This document shows positions 1 to 9,506 of a DNA stretch of 64,000 nucleotides, one piece after another. A program made the position numbers and the translations under genes. The stretch lies in contig JAYQSI010000016.1 of NCBI GenBank assembly GCA_038146785.1, forward strand, positions 744,001 through 808,000, read 5' to 3'. The notes beneath the pieces were generated by a model, which did not search any database, had not been told where the DNA came from, and saw only the letters and a list, made by a program, of their open reading frames with translations. This stretch comes from VMDJ01 sp038146785 (lineage in GTDB: Bacteria; Pseudomonadota; Gammaproteobacteria; Chromatiales; Chromatiaceae). Position 1 is the first letter of the stretch; every line of letters begins with the position of its first letter.

Positions 1-144
1 AGTTTTTCTGGGGATTTATCTTCCCCATAAAATCAAGCACTTGTACGCATAAATTTAAATTTTATGGGTATATTTGAATATTCCTTACTTCCTATCTTGC
101 CCCGTATAAGACACCTGAGCGAGAATGCCCATCGCTTTTGCTGA

Positions 145-210
145 GTCTGCCCCTCGTTGCAGACGCCCTAGCACTGATCGCTAGGTGCAATTGAAGAATT
201 CAATTCTTGC
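145..210 (+). promoter_or_regulatory. Structured leader of the tkt cluster, three consecutive hairpins
   Basis: Three short inverted repeats follow one another between about 120 and 55 bases before tkt. GTCTGC/GCAGAC lies at 145-150/159-164, CCTAGC/GCTAGG at 167-172/180-185, and a GCAA..TTGAA/TTCAA..TTGC stem at about 187-210. A TATAAG sequence at 105-110 could be a -10 element placing all three in the transcript, but no good -35 is visible. A folded 5' leader is inferred; no known riboswitch class was recognised. The rest of 1-264 shows no gene. Confidence 0.4.
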
Positions 211-264
211 TGGGTTTTCGCCTTTCAAGACCACAACTTTTAAACATTAGATCAGGAGAGACTT

Positions 265-2250
265 ATGTCCTCACGCAGAGAGCTTGCCAACGCCATTCGC
301 GCGTTATCTATGGATGCTGTTCAAAAAGCTAACTCAGGTCACCCGGGTGCCCCAATGGGCATGGCGGATATCGCTGAGGTGCTCTGGAACGATCACATGA
401 AGTACAACCCAACTAACGCCAAGTGGGCTGATCGTGACCGTTTCGTTCTTTCGAATGGCCACGGCTCTATGCTGATTTATTCATTGCTGCATTTGACCGG
501 CTTCAACTTGACCATGGATGACATCAAAGACTTCCGTCAGTTGCATTCAAAGACAGCAGGTCACCCTGAGTACGGTTACGCAGACGGTATCGAAACAACC
601 ACTGGTCCTTTAGGTCAGGGCATCACCAACGCTGTGGGTATGGCGATTGCTGAGCGCACCTTGGCTGCACAATTCAATAAGCCAGGTCATGAGATCGTTG
701 ATCACAACACCTACGTATTCTTAGGTGATGGTTGTTTGATGGAAGGTTTGTCGCACGAGTCATGTGCGATGGCTGGTACTTTAGGTCTAGGTAAGCTGAT
801 TGCTTTCTGGGACGACAATGACATCTCTATCGATGGTCACATCGGTGATTGGATGGAAGTTGGCGTACCTGCGCGCTTCAAGTCATATAACTGGCACGTG
901 ATTGCTGATGTTGATGGTCACGATGCGGATGCAATCAACAAAGCTATCGCAGAAGCGAAGTCAGTAACTGATAAGCCTTCAATGATTTGTTGTAAGACCA
1001 CCATCGGTTTTGGTTCACCTAACAAAGCGGGTGGCCATGACTGTCACGGCGCTCCTCTTGGTGATGATGAAATCGCACTGACTCGTAAAGAGTTGGGTTG
1101 GACTGCAGCACCTTTTGAAATTCCAGCAGACGTTTACGCGGGTTGGGATCACAAAGAGCAAGGCGCTAAAGACGAAGCAGCATGGAATGAAAAGTTTGCT
1201 GCATACAAAGCGGCATTCCCTGCAGAGGCGGCTGAATTTGAACGTCGTATGGCGGGTGAGTTGCCTGGCAACTTCGAAGTTGAGATGGATAAGTTCATCG
1301 CTCAAACCCAAGCGGATATGCCAAACATTGCGTCACGTAAAGCGTCTCAAAACGCGATTGAAGCAATGGGTCCATTGTTGCCAGAGATGTTCGGTGGTTC
1401 AGCTGACCTTACCGGTTCTAACCTGACTAACTGGTCAGGCACTGTCAAAGTGAATAAAGAAAACGCGAACGGTAACTACCTGTCTTGGGGTGTTCGTGAA
1501 TTCGGTATGGCGCACATGATGAACGGTATGGTTCTTCACGGTGGCTTCAAAGTCTACGGCGGCACCTTCTTCATGTTCATGGAGTTCATGCGTAACGCAT
1601 TGCGTATGTCTGCTTTGATGAAGATCGGCACTATCTATGTTTACACTCACGACTCAATTGGTCTGGGTGAAGACGGCCCAACTCACCAGCCAGTTGAGCA
1701 ACTCTCAACCATGCGTGTTATCCCAGGTTTTGAAACTTGGCGTGCGTGTGACGCGGTTGAGTCAGCGGTTTCTTGGAAGATGGCTATGCTGCGTGGCAAT
1801 GCACCAACTGGTTTGGTGTTCTCACGTCAGAACCTCACGCCAATGGAGCGTACTGCAGAGCAAGTTAAGAACATCGAGAAGGGCGGTTACGTCTTGAAAG
1901 ATTGTGATGGCGATGCGGACATTATTTTCATTGCAACTGGCTCTGAAGTTTCTTTGGCGGTTGATGCAGCAGCAGCGATGGATGCAAAAGTACGTGTGGT
2001 TTCAATGCCATCAACCTGTGCATTCGATAAGCAAGATCAAGCGTACAAAGATTCAGTTCTTACCCCAGGTGTTAAGCGTGTAGCAATCGAAGCTGGCGTT
2101 GATCAGTCTTGGTACAAGTATGTTGGTCTTGATGGCGGCATCGTAGCAATGAAGAGCTTTGGTGAATCAGCGCCTGCTGGCGAGTTGTTCAAAGAGTTTG
2201 GTTTCACTGTAGACAACGTAGTAGCTACAGCGAAAAGCGTATTAGGTTAA
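265..2250 (+). CDS. tkt: Transketolase
   Basis: Thiamine-diphosphate enzyme moving two-carbon units between sugar phosphates in the pentose phosphate, Calvin or RuMP pathways; cytosolic. At 661 residues it has the usual length. The N-terminal half shows HPGAPMGMADIAEVLW, a GDGCLMEGLSHE cofactor motif and a following DDND; the middle holds the pyrimidine-binding domain (EDGPTHQPVEQL). The start has a good Shine-Dalgarno (ATCAGGAGAG). It is first in a same-strand run tkt-gap-pgk-pyk-fba, an arrangement common in autotrophic and methylotrophic proteobacteria. Codon use looks strongly biased, suggesting high expression. Identification is secure; the pathway it mainly serves is inferred. Confidence 0.97.
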   Translation: MSSRRELANAIRALSMDAVQKANSGHPGAPMGMADIAEVLWNDHMKYNPTNAKWADRDRFVLSNGHGSMLIYSLLHLTGFNLTMDDIKDFRQLHSKTAGHPEYGYADGIETTTGPLGQGITNAVGMAIAERTLAAQFNKPGHEIVDHNTYVFLGDGCLMEGLSHESCAMAGTLGLGKLIAFWDDNDISIDGHIGDWMEVGVPARFKSYNWHVIADVDGHDADAINKAIAEAKSVTDKPSMICCKTTIGFGSPNKAGGHDCHGAPLGDDEIALTRKELGWTAAPFEIPADVYAGWDHKEQGAKDEAAWNEKFAAYKAAFPAEAAEFERRMAGELPGNFEVEMDKFIAQTQADMPNIASRKASQNAIEAMGPLLPEMFGGSADLTGSNLTNWSGTVKVNKENANGNYLSWGVREFGMAHMMNGMVLHGGFKVYGGTFFMFMEFMRNALRMSALMKIGTIYVYTHDSIGLGEDGPTHQPVEQLSTMRVIPGFETWRACDAVESAVSWKMAMLRGNAPTGLVFSRQNLTPMERTAEQVKNIEKGGYVLKDCDGDADIIFIATGSEVSLAVDAAAAMDAKVRVVSMPSTCAFDKQDQAYKDSVLTPGVKRVAIEAGVDQSWYKYVGLDGGIVAMKSFGESAPAGELFKEFGFTVDNVVATAKSVLG

Positions 2251-2268
2251 TCGGTTTAATTTAGAAAA

Positions 2269-2286
2269 GGCCGGCACTGATCGGCC
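2269..2286 (+). other. Intergenic hairpin between tkt and gap
   Basis: GGCCG (2269-2273) pairs with CGGCC (2282-2286) around an 8-base loop. No T-run follows, so it is more likely a transcript-stability or processing element than a terminator. Function is inferred. Confidence 0.4.
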
Positions 2287-2305
2287 AATAATTAGGAGTT
2301 AGTAA

Positions 2306-3310
2306 ATGGCTATTAAAGTAGGTATTAACGGTTTCGGTCGTATCGGTCGTATGGCGTTCCGTGCAATTGCACAAGATTTCTCAAACGACATCGAAGTTGT
2401 CGGTATCAACGACTTGTTGGATGCGGACTACTTGGCATACATGCTGAAGTACGACTCAGTTCACGGTAACTTCAAAGGTGACGTGGCTGTAGACGGTAAC
2501 AACTTGGTTGTTAACGGCAAGACCATTCGTTTGACTGCTGAGCGTGATCCTTCAGATCTTGCTTGGGGTGACATCAATGTTGATTTGGTACTTGAGTGTA
2601 CTGGCTTCTTCTTGACTGAAGAGACTTGTCAGAAGCACATCGATGCAGGCGCAAAGAAAGTTGTTATGTCAGCACCTTCTAAAGATACAACGCCAATGTT
2701 TGTATACGGTGTTAACCACGAGAAGTACGCTGGCCAGAACATCGTTTCAGCAGCGTCTTGTACTACTAACTGCTTGGCGCCAATCGCTAAGGTTCTTAAC
2801 GACAACTGGGGTATCAAGCGTGGCTTGATGTCGACTGTTCACGCAGCGACTGCTACCCAAAAGACTGTTGACGGTCCTTCAATGAAAGACTGGCGCGGCG
2901 GCCGCGGTATTTTGGAAAACATCATTCCATCATCTACCGGTGCAGCTAAAGCAGTAGGCGTTGTATTGCCAGAGTTGAACGGTAAGTTGACTGGTATGGC
3001 ATTCCGCGTACCAACCTCAGACGTATCTGTTGTTGACCTGACTGTTGAGTTGGATAAGCCAGCTAAGTACGAAGAAATCTGTAAAGCAATGAAGGCAGCG
3101 TCAGAAACTGCAGGTATCGGTGACACCTTGTCATACACCGATGAGAAAGTTGTTTCTACTGACTTCCGTGGCTGTGGCTACTCATCAATCTTTGATGCAG
3201 AAGCAGGTATCGCACTGGATGAGACCTTCGTTAAGGTTGTTTCTTGGTACGACAACGAGTACGGCTACACCTGCAACATGTTGCGTTTCGCACGTCACGT
3301 TGCTGGCTAA
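2306..3310 (+). CDS. gap: Glyceraldehyde-3-phosphate dehydrogenase
   Basis: NAD(P)-dependent interconversion of glyceraldehyde 3-phosphate and 1,3-bisphosphoglycerate. The 334-residue protein begins with the Rossmann motif INGFGRIGRMAFRA and carries the catalytic-cysteine motif SAASCTTNCLAP near residue 155 and the C-terminal SWYDNEYGY. A TAGGAG ribosome-binding site precedes the ATG. It is the second gene of the cluster, 55 bases after tkt, and is followed by a very stable hairpin before pgk. Codon bias is strong, as expected for an abundant enzyme. Coenzyme preference cannot be read with certainty. Confidence 0.97.
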   Translation: MAIKVGINGFGRIGRMAFRAIAQDFSNDIEVVGINDLLDADYLAYMLKYDSVHGNFKGDVAVDGNNLVVNGKTIRLTAERDPSDLAWGDINVDLVLECTGFFLTEETCQKHIDAGAKKVVMSAPSKDTTPMFVYGVNHEKYAGQNIVSAASCTTNCLAPIAKVLNDNWGIKRGLMSTVHAATATQKTVDGPSMKDWRGGRGILENIIPSSTGAAKAVGVVLPELNGKLTGMAFRVPTSDVSVVDLTVELDKPAKYEEICKAMKAASETAGIGDTLSYTDEKVVSTDFRGCGYSSIFDAEAGIALDETFVKVVSWYDNEYGYTCNMLRFARHVAG

Positions 3311-3324
3311 TCGCTAAAGAGATG

Positions 3325-3350
3325 TGGCTGATCACTTCGGTGATCAGCCA
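3325..3350 (+). other. Stable TTCG-loop hairpin between gap and pgk
   Basis: A perfect 11-bp stem TGGCTGATCAC/GTGATCAGCCA encloses a TTCG tetraloop and is followed by TTCTTCTT. It could be a partial terminator or a 3'-end stabiliser lowering pgk relative to gap. The tail is not a clean T-run, so complete termination is unlikely. Confidence 0.5.
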
Positions 3351-3425
3351 TTCTTCTTAAAAGCCTTTTGGACACAGGCAGTGTGTCCTGAATGTTTTTA
3401 AATCATTAAATTTTAGGAGTTCAAC

Positions 3426-4605
3426 ATGGCTTTCATTAAGCTGACCGATCTCGATCTAGCGGGTAAGCGCGTTCTTATTCGTTCAGACCTTAACGTTCCT
3501 GTTAAAGATGGCAAAGTGACCTCTGATGCGCGTATTACGGCATCTATGCCAACTATCGAGCATTGTGCAAAAGCAGGTGCGAAGGTCATGGTGATGTCAC
3601 ACCGTGGTCGCCCAGAAGAAGGTAAGGCAGATGAGGAGAACTCATTGGCGCCTATCGCGGCAGATATGTCAGCGAAGATGGGTAAAGACGTTCGCTTGGT
3701 TAAAGACTACCTAAACGGTGGTTTTGATGTAGCTGATGGCGAAGTGGTTCTTTTAGAAAACGTGCGTTTTAACGCAGGTGAAAAGAAAGACGACGAGACT
3801 TTGTCAAAGCAATACGCTGCTTTGTGTGACGTTTACGTGATGGATGCATTCGGTACAGCACACCGTGCACAAGCATCAACGCATGGTGCAGGTAAGTTTG
3901 CGCCAGTGGCTTGTGCGGGCATCTTGTTATCTGATGAATTGGATAACTTGGCTAAAGCATTGGCTGAGCCAGCGCGTCCAATGGTCGCTATCGTTGGTGG
4001 TTCAAAAGTCTCTACCAAACTAACTGTGTTGGAAGCTTTATCAGAAAAGGTTGATCAGCTGGTTGTTGGCGGTGGTATTGCAAACACCTTCTTGAAAGGC
4101 AATGGGTAACAACGTTGGTAAATCACTTTGTGAAGATGATTTGGTTGATACCGCAAAAGGTTTGGTTGAGAAGATGTCTGCACGTGGCGCGATCATTCCA
4201 ATCGCGACTGATGTTGTGTGCGGTAAAGAGTTCAGCGAAACCGCTGAAGCAACGTTGAAAGCTGCAGGTGATGTGGCTGACGACGACATGATTTTTGATA
4301 TCGGCCCAGACTCAGCGAAAGAGTTGGCTGACATCATCGCTAATGCAGGCACCGTGGTTTGGAACGGCCCTGTTGGTGTATTTGAATTTGATCAATTCGG
4401 CGAAGGTACTAAGACAGTATCGATGGCGATTGCGAATTCAAAAGCATTCTCATTAGCCGGTGGTGGTGACACCATCGCGGCGATCCAAAAATATGACATC
4501 TATGATCAGGTGTCTTACATCTCAACCGCAGGTGGTGCTTTCTTGGAATACCTCGAAGGTAAAACACTACCAGCCGTTGCTATGTTGGAAGAAGCTGCAA
4601 AGTAA
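3426..4605 (+). CDS. pgk: Phosphoglycerate kinase, interrupted by a one-base frameshift
   Basis: Converts 1,3-bisphosphoglycerate and ADP to 3-phosphoglycerate and ATP. The N-terminal half (3426 to about 4097) has RSDLNVPVKDG and MSHRGRPEEGK; the C-terminal half continues in another frame with GNNVGKSL, VWNGPVGVFEF and the nucleotide-binding LAGGGDTIAAI. The break is a GG at 4098-4099: with one G removed the reading becomes FLKAMGNNVGKSL and the protein is about 392 residues, the family norm. As read, the first frame stops at 4109. Because the enzyme is normally essential and both halves are well conserved, an assembly indel is likelier than a real mutation. Confidence 0.93.
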
Positions 4606-4702
4606 AATTGTTAGGGGTGGCGCGAGCTGCCCCTAATTGCTCGTTCACCATGGGGGTGAGCGTGTCGCGAGAGAGAAGTTGGTCTCGCAAGTAGGAAATT
4701 AA

Positions 4703-6145
4703 ATGCCAAGACGTACAAAAATTGTTGCGACCTTAGGGCCAGCAACAGACGATCCAAAAACACTCGACGAGATTATTGCCGCCGGCGTTGACGTTGTTCG
4801 CTTGAACATGTCGCACGGTAGTTATGAAGAGCATCAGCGTCGTGCGGAATGGGTTCGTGACCGCGCGCGAGCGAGTGGTCGACAAGTTGGCGTGCTGATT
4901 GACCTTCAGGGTCCAAAGATTCGTATCGCACGCTTTGAAAATGATGAAATTAAATTAGCAATCGGTGACAAATTCATCATCGATACCGCTTGGGACAAAG
5001 AAAAAGGCAATCAAGAGCGCGTTGGTACTGGTTATTCAACGCTGCACTTAGAATGCTCTCGTGGCGACACGCTGTTACTTAATGATGGCTTGATCGTACT
5101 GTGGGTAGAAGAGGTTGCCGGTTCTGAGATTCGCTGTCAGGTCAAACTGGGCGGCAAGCTATCGAACAACAAAGGTATCAATAAGCAAGGTGGTGGTTTA
5201 TCTGCGCCTGCATTGACCGATAAAGATTTAGAAGACATCAAGTTTGCAGCATCGATTGAAGCTGATTACTTAGCGGTGTCTTTTGTGCAGACGGGCGAAG
5301 ATTGTCGTCGTGCGAGAGATTTGCTGCGCGAGGCTGGTGGTCAAGGTGGCATTGTTGCGAAGGTTGAGCGTGCAGAAGCACTGAATCATATCGACGACAT
5401 TATTAATGCGTCAGATGTGATCATGGTGGCGCGTGGTGACTTAGGTGTTGAGATTGGTGATGCGGAATTGCCTGCAGCACAAAAGATGTTGATCAGTCGC
5501 GCACGTCAAATGAACTGTGTGGTGATTACCGCAACACAGATGATGGAGTCGATGATCGAGAATCCGATTCCAACTCGTGCTGAGGTTTTCGACGTCGCTA
5601 ACGCGGTTATCGATGGTACCGATGCGATCATGCTGTCAGCAGAGTCGGCTGCCGGTAAGTATCCGGTCGAAGCGGTTGAGGCGATGAATCGTGTGTGTAT
5701 CGAAGCGGAGAAGCAAAGCTCTGCGCGTCGTTCTGATCACCGCTTGCATACGCACTTTGAGCAGATCGATGAGTCGATTGCGATGGCAACGATGTACACC
5801 GCTAACCATTTGGGTGTGGCAGCGATTGCGGCATTGACCGAATCAGGTGCAACGACCAAATGGATGTCGCGTATTTCATCGGGTATCCCGATTTATGCGA
5901 TGACCTCACGCGTATCATCACGTCGCAAGGTGACCTTGTACCGTGGTGTTTACCCGGTGAGCTTTGCGCTTGAGGCAGGTATCGATTCGCAACAGGCGAA
6001 TGTGGAAATTATCGAAGAGTTGCAACGTCGTGGCGCAGTGCGTGATGGCGACATGGTGATCATCACCAAGGGCGACTTGAATGGTATTGCTGGTGGCACC
6101 AACGTGATGAAAGTCATCCGTGTTGGCGACCATCAGGTGAAGTAG
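4703..6145 (+). CDS. pyk: Pyruvate kinase
   Basis: Transfers phosphate from phosphoenolpyruvate to ADP. The 480-residue protein starts RRTKIVATLGPAT, has the substrate/metal region MVARGDLGVEIG and the active-site stretch TATQMMESMIENPIPTRAE, then the C-terminal allosteric domain. The length matches the PykA-type enzyme. It sits 97 bases after pgk; the gap contains a TTAGGGG/CCCCTAA inverted repeat at about 4611-4636 without a T-run. Probably cotranscribed with the cluster. Confidence 0.96.
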   Translation: MPRRTKIVATLGPATDDPKTLDEIIAAGVDVVRLNMSHGSYEEHQRRAEWVRDRARASGRQVGVLIDLQGPKIRIARFENDEIKLAIGDKFIIDTAWDKEKGNQERVGTGYSTLHLECSRGDTLLLNDGLIVLWVEEVAGSEIRCQVKLGGKLSNNKGINKQGGGLSAPALTDKDLEDIKFAASIEADYLAVSFVQTGEDCRRARDLLREAGGQGGIVAKVERAEALNHIDDIINASDVIMVARGDLGVEIGDAELPAAQKMLISRARQMNCVVITATQMMESMIENPIPTRAEVFDVANAVIDGTDAIMLSAESAAGKYPVEAVEAMNRVCIEAEKQSSARRSDHRLHTHFEQIDESIAMATMYTANHLGVAAIAALTESGATTKWMSRISSGIPIYAMTSRVSSRRKVTLYRGVYPVSFALEAGIDSQQANVEIIEELQRRGAVRDGDMVIITKGDLNGIAGGTNVMKVIRVGDHQVK

Positions 6146-6192
6146 ATTTTTTTAAATTCAAACGGAAACGTTTAACACTTAGGAGATTTAAC

Positions 6193-7233
6193 ATGGCTTT
6201 GATTACTCTACGCCAATTGTTGGACCACGCTGCTGAGAACAACTACGGTTTGCCAGCGTTTAACGTAAACAACATGGAGCAAGTCCACGCGATCATGGAA
6301 GCTGCAGATGCAGTTAACAGCCCAGTGATTCTGCAGGGTTCTGCTGGTGCGCGTTCTTACGCGGGCGAGCCATTCTTGCGTCACTTGATCTCTGCGGCGA
6401 TCGAAATGTACCCACACATTCCTGTTTGTATGCACCAAGACCATGGCGCATCTCCAGCGATCTGTACCCGTTCTATTCAGTCTGGCTTTAGCTCAGTCAT
6501 GATGGACGGTTCTTTGATGTCTGACGGTAAGACTCCAGCATCTTATGAGTACAACGTTGATGTAACTAAGCAGGTGGTTGATATCGCTCACGCTGCTGGC
6601 GTTTCAGTTGAAGGTGAGTTGGGCTGCTTGGGTTCTTTGGAAACCGGTGAAATGGGTGAAGAAGACGGCCACGGTGCAGAAGGCAAGTTGGACATGGATA
6701 TGCTGTTGACCAGCGTTGAAGAGGCGGCTGACTTCGTTGAGAAGACTGGCGTTGACGCATTGGCGATCGCTATCGGTACTTCACACGGTGCTTACAAGTT
6801 CACTAAAGAGCCAGACGGCGAGATCTTGCGTATCGACCGCATCAAAGAGATCCACGCTCGCATTCCTAACACTCACTTGGTTATGCACGGTTCTTCTTCA
6901 GTGCCTCAAGATTGGCTCGAAATCATCAACAACTACGGTGGTGATATGGGTCAAACCTACGGTGTGCCAGTTGGTGAAATCGTTGAAGGCATTAAGTCAG
7001 GTGTTCGTAAAGTTAACATCGATACTGACTTGCGTATGGCATCTACCGGTTCTATCCGTAAGCACTTGCATGACAACCCAAGCAACTTCGATCCACGTAA
7101 GTTCTTGAAAGAGTCAACTAAAGCAATGACTGAGATCTGTAAGGCTCGTTACCAGTCATTCGGCTCAGAGGGCATGGCAGACAAGATTAATGCTAAGTCA
7201 CTTGAGACTATGCAGGGCTTCTACGGTCTGTAA
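6193..7233 (+). CDS. fba: Class II fructose-1,6-bisphosphate aldolase (CbbA-like)
   Basis: Zinc-dependent aldol cleavage or condensation of fructose (and sedoheptulose) bisphosphate. The 346-residue sequence shows the zinc-site histidines in CMHQDHG, AIGTSHGAYK and LVMHGSSSVP, and the NIDTDLRMA phosphate-binding segment. Length and motifs resemble the CbbA subgroup linked to Calvin-cycle operons rather than the E. coli FbaA form; that subgroup call is from memory of the family. The ATG follows TTAGGAG. Last gene of the cluster, closed by a strong terminator 18 bases downstream. Confidence 0.96.
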   Translation: MALITLRQLLDHAAENNYGLPAFNVNNMEQVHAIMEAADAVNSPVILQGSAGARSYAGEPFLRHLISAAIEMYPHIPVCMHQDHGASPAICTRSIQSGFSSVMMDGSLMSDGKTPASYEYNVDVTKQVVDIAHAAGVSVEGELGCLGSLETGEMGEEDGHGAEGKLDMDMLLTSVEEAADFVEKTGVDALAIAIGTSHGAYKFTKEPDGEILRIDRIKEIHARIPNTHLVMHGSSSVPQDWLEIINNYGGDMGQTYGVPVGEIVEGIKSGVRKVNIDTDLRMASTGSIRKHLHDNPSNFDPRKFLKESTKAMTEICKARYQSFGSEGMADKINAKSLETMQGFYGL

Positions 7234-7250
7234 TTCGATCTTGATCGATG

Positions 7251-7278
7251 AAAAAGCGCTCTTCGGAGCGCTTTTTTT
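7251..7278 (+). terminator. Rho-independent terminator after fba
   Basis: AAAAAGCGCTC (7251-7261), TTCG loop, GAGCGC (7266-7271), then seven T. The A-run on the left would also let it act on the opposite strand. It closes the tkt-fba cluster. Confidence 0.92.
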
Positions 7279-7349
7279 ATGTCTTTTGTTCTGTCATAAG
7301 CCATAAATCGTTATCCTATCGTTCTAGATTTTTAGTTTTGAGATTAACG

Positions 7350-8519
7350 ATGAAGATTGCTGTTGCTGGTACAGGTTATGTGGGGCTCTCAAATGCAGTG
7401 TTATTAGCGCAGCATCATGAGGTTGTTGCCCTCGATATCATTCCAGAGAAAGTTGAGCTAATTAATCAGCGTAAATCTCCCATCGTCGATGCAGAGATTG
7501 AAGATTTCTTGGCAAATCGTGAGCTGAATCTCAAAGCAACAACGGACAAGCAAGAGGCATTCGCGGGTGCTGAGTATGTGGTGATTGCCACGCCAACTGA
7601 CTATGACCCAGTAACCAATTACTTTAATACCGGGTCGGTTGAAGCGGTTATTCGTGATGTGAAGAGCGTAAACCCTGATGCGGTGATGATTATCAAATCA
7701 ACCATCCCAGTGGGCTATACCCAAAAGCTGATTGATAACACCGAGTGTAAGAACCTTATCTTCTCACCAGAATTTTTGCGTGAAGGTAAGGCTTTGTATG
7801 ACAACCTGTATCCATCGCGCATCATTGTGGGAGAGCGATCAGATCGCGCACAAAAGTTTGCTGATTTGTTGGTAGAGGGTGCAATCAAGAAAGATATCGA
7901 TGTCTTGCTTACTGATCCAACTGAAGCAGAAGCGATCAAGCTGTTTGCCAATACCTATCTTGCGATGCGTGTCGCGTACTTCAATGAGCTCGATACCTAT
8001 GCTGCAGTGCATGGCTTAGATAGTCGTCAGATCATCGAAGGTGTTGGGCTTGATCCGCGCATTGGCTCTCATTACAACAACCCAAGCTTTGGTTATGGTG
8101 GCTACTGCTTGCCAAAAGATACCAAGCAGCTTCGCGCTAATTACAGTGAAGTGCCACAGAACTTGATTCAAGCGATTGTGGACTCAAACACCACGCGTAA
8201 AGATTTTGTTGCCGATAGCATCATCGCGAGACGACCAAAGATTGTGGGTGTTTATCGTCTGATTATGAAATCAGGATCGGATAACTTCCGTGCATCGTCA
8301 ATCCAAGGTGTGATGAAGCGCATCAAAGCAAAAGGCATTGAAGTTGTCGTTTACGAACCAGTGCTGACAGAAGATGAATTCTTTAATTCGCGAGTGATTA
8401 AAGATCTCGAAGAATTCAAAAAGATCAGTGATGTGATCATTGCGAATCGTAAGAGTGATGAGCTCGCTGATGTGGATGCGAAGATCTATACCCGCGATTT
8501 GTTCGGTAACGATTCTTAA
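7350..8519 (+). CDS. ugd: UDP-glucose 6-dehydrogenase
   Basis: Oxidises UDP-glucose to UDP-glucuronate with two NAD, feeding surface polysaccharide synthesis. The start at 7350 gives MKIAVAGTGYVGLSNAVLL, the standard Rossmann N-terminus, and 389 residues; an upstream in-frame start at 7248 would add a tail running through the fba terminator and is rejected. The NPSFGYGGYCLPKDTKQL segment holds the catalytic cysteine. Long stretches match the E. coli Ugd subtype closely (YRLIMKSGSDNFRASSIQG). It is a single gene with no polysaccharide cluster visible here. The stop overlaps the reconstructed stop of convergent srkA. Confidence 0.96.
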   Translation: MKIAVAGTGYVGLSNAVLLAQHHEVVALDIIPEKVELINQRKSPIVDAEIEDFLANRELNLKATTDKQEAFAGAEYVVIATPTDYDPVTNYFNTGSVEAVIRDVKSVNPDAVMIIKSTIPVGYTQKLIDNTECKNLIFSPEFLREGKALYDNLYPSRIIVGERSDRAQKFADLLVEGAIKKDIDVLLTDPTEAEAIKLFANTYLAMRVAYFNELDTYAAVHGLDSRQIIEGVGLDPRIGSHYNNPSFGYGGYCLPKDTKQLRANYSEVPQNLIQAIVDSNTTRKDFVADSIIARRPKIVGVYRLIMKSGSDNFRASSIQGVMKRIKAKGIEVVVYEPVLTEDEFFNSRVIKDLEEFKKISDVIIANRKSDELADVDAKIYTRDLFGNDS

Positions 8520-9506
8520 AAATTACCGCCAAGCTGCGGCGTTTCAGCGTTCAGTAGCTTCTCAAGTTGCTGCGTAAGGTCAGCAAGATAGCCTTCCCAA
8601 TAACTGCGTTCTTCAAACCAAGGGAAAGGCTCTTGGGAAAGCAGGGTCTTGCCAGCGTTGAGTAAGCCAAGCGGTATAGTGAAGTTGGCGAAGGCTTCTC
8701 AGTGCTTCGATAAGTCGTAACTCGCGTCGATCAAATTGATGAAAGGTTTCATAGCCTTCAAGCAGTGTTTCCCATTGAATGAGCTTTTCATGATCATCAC
8801 CGGTGATCAGCATCCAGAGATCCTGTATCGCGGGACCATTAGCGCAGTCGTCCATGTCGACAAAGTGTGGGCCCGCATCAGTCCAAAGGATATTCCCGGG
8901 ATGGCAGTCACCATGCAGTCGAATTGAAGTCGGTTTTATCTCGTCAAACAGCGCATCGCAGGTATCAATAAGTTGTGTGCTGATCGACTCATAGCCCTGT
9001 TTATATTCCATAGGACAGTGATCTGATTGCAGAACAATCTGTTGAGCATCACGACCTAATCGTTGAACTGATATGTCGGGTCGATGTGCAAAAGGGGCTT
9101 CGCTACCGAGCTTATGAATGCGACCTAACAGCCTGCCGATCCATTCCAATTGATCAAGGTTATCGAGATCGGGTGAGCGGCCACCGCGACGCGGAAAGAG
9201 GGCGAAACGAAAGCCTTCATGTTCTAAAAGGCTGTGATCGTTGAAACGTAAGGGTGCAATAACCGGTATGTCGTTATCGCTTAAGGCTTGGCTGAATTCA
9301 TGCTCTTCCAGAATGGTGTCGTTAGACCAACGGCCAGGGCGATAAAATTTCGCGACGACTCCTGGGTGTTCATCAATGCCTATTTGAATAACGCGATTCT
9401 CGTAGCTGTTTAGCTCGAGCATTTGACCGCTTGTGATCAGTCCGGTTGTCTCAACCGCTTCGAGAATTAACTCAGGGCTGAGTCGATCGTATGGATGCTC
9501 ATCCAT
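8516..9506 (-). CDS. srkA: Stress response kinase A (YihE/SrkA family), C-terminal frameshift
   Basis: Choline-kinase-fold Ser/Thr protein kinase family implicated in stress survival. Catalytic motifs are LHGDCHPGNILW and the metal-binding FVDMDDCANG. As written the frame ends at 8613 after DPAFPRAFPLV. Removing one base from the GGG at 8622-8624 (CCC on the coding strand) restores PWFEERSYWEGYLADL and about 36 further residues, ending at 8516, which is the normal family C-terminus. Its start overlaps the glutaredoxin gene by 8 bases. Probably an assembly indel. Confidence 0.88.

Noticed and set aside
4097..4110. Programmed frameshifting in pgk or dnaG
   Set aside because: No slippery heptamer plus stimulator is evident, and these genes are not known to use recoding.
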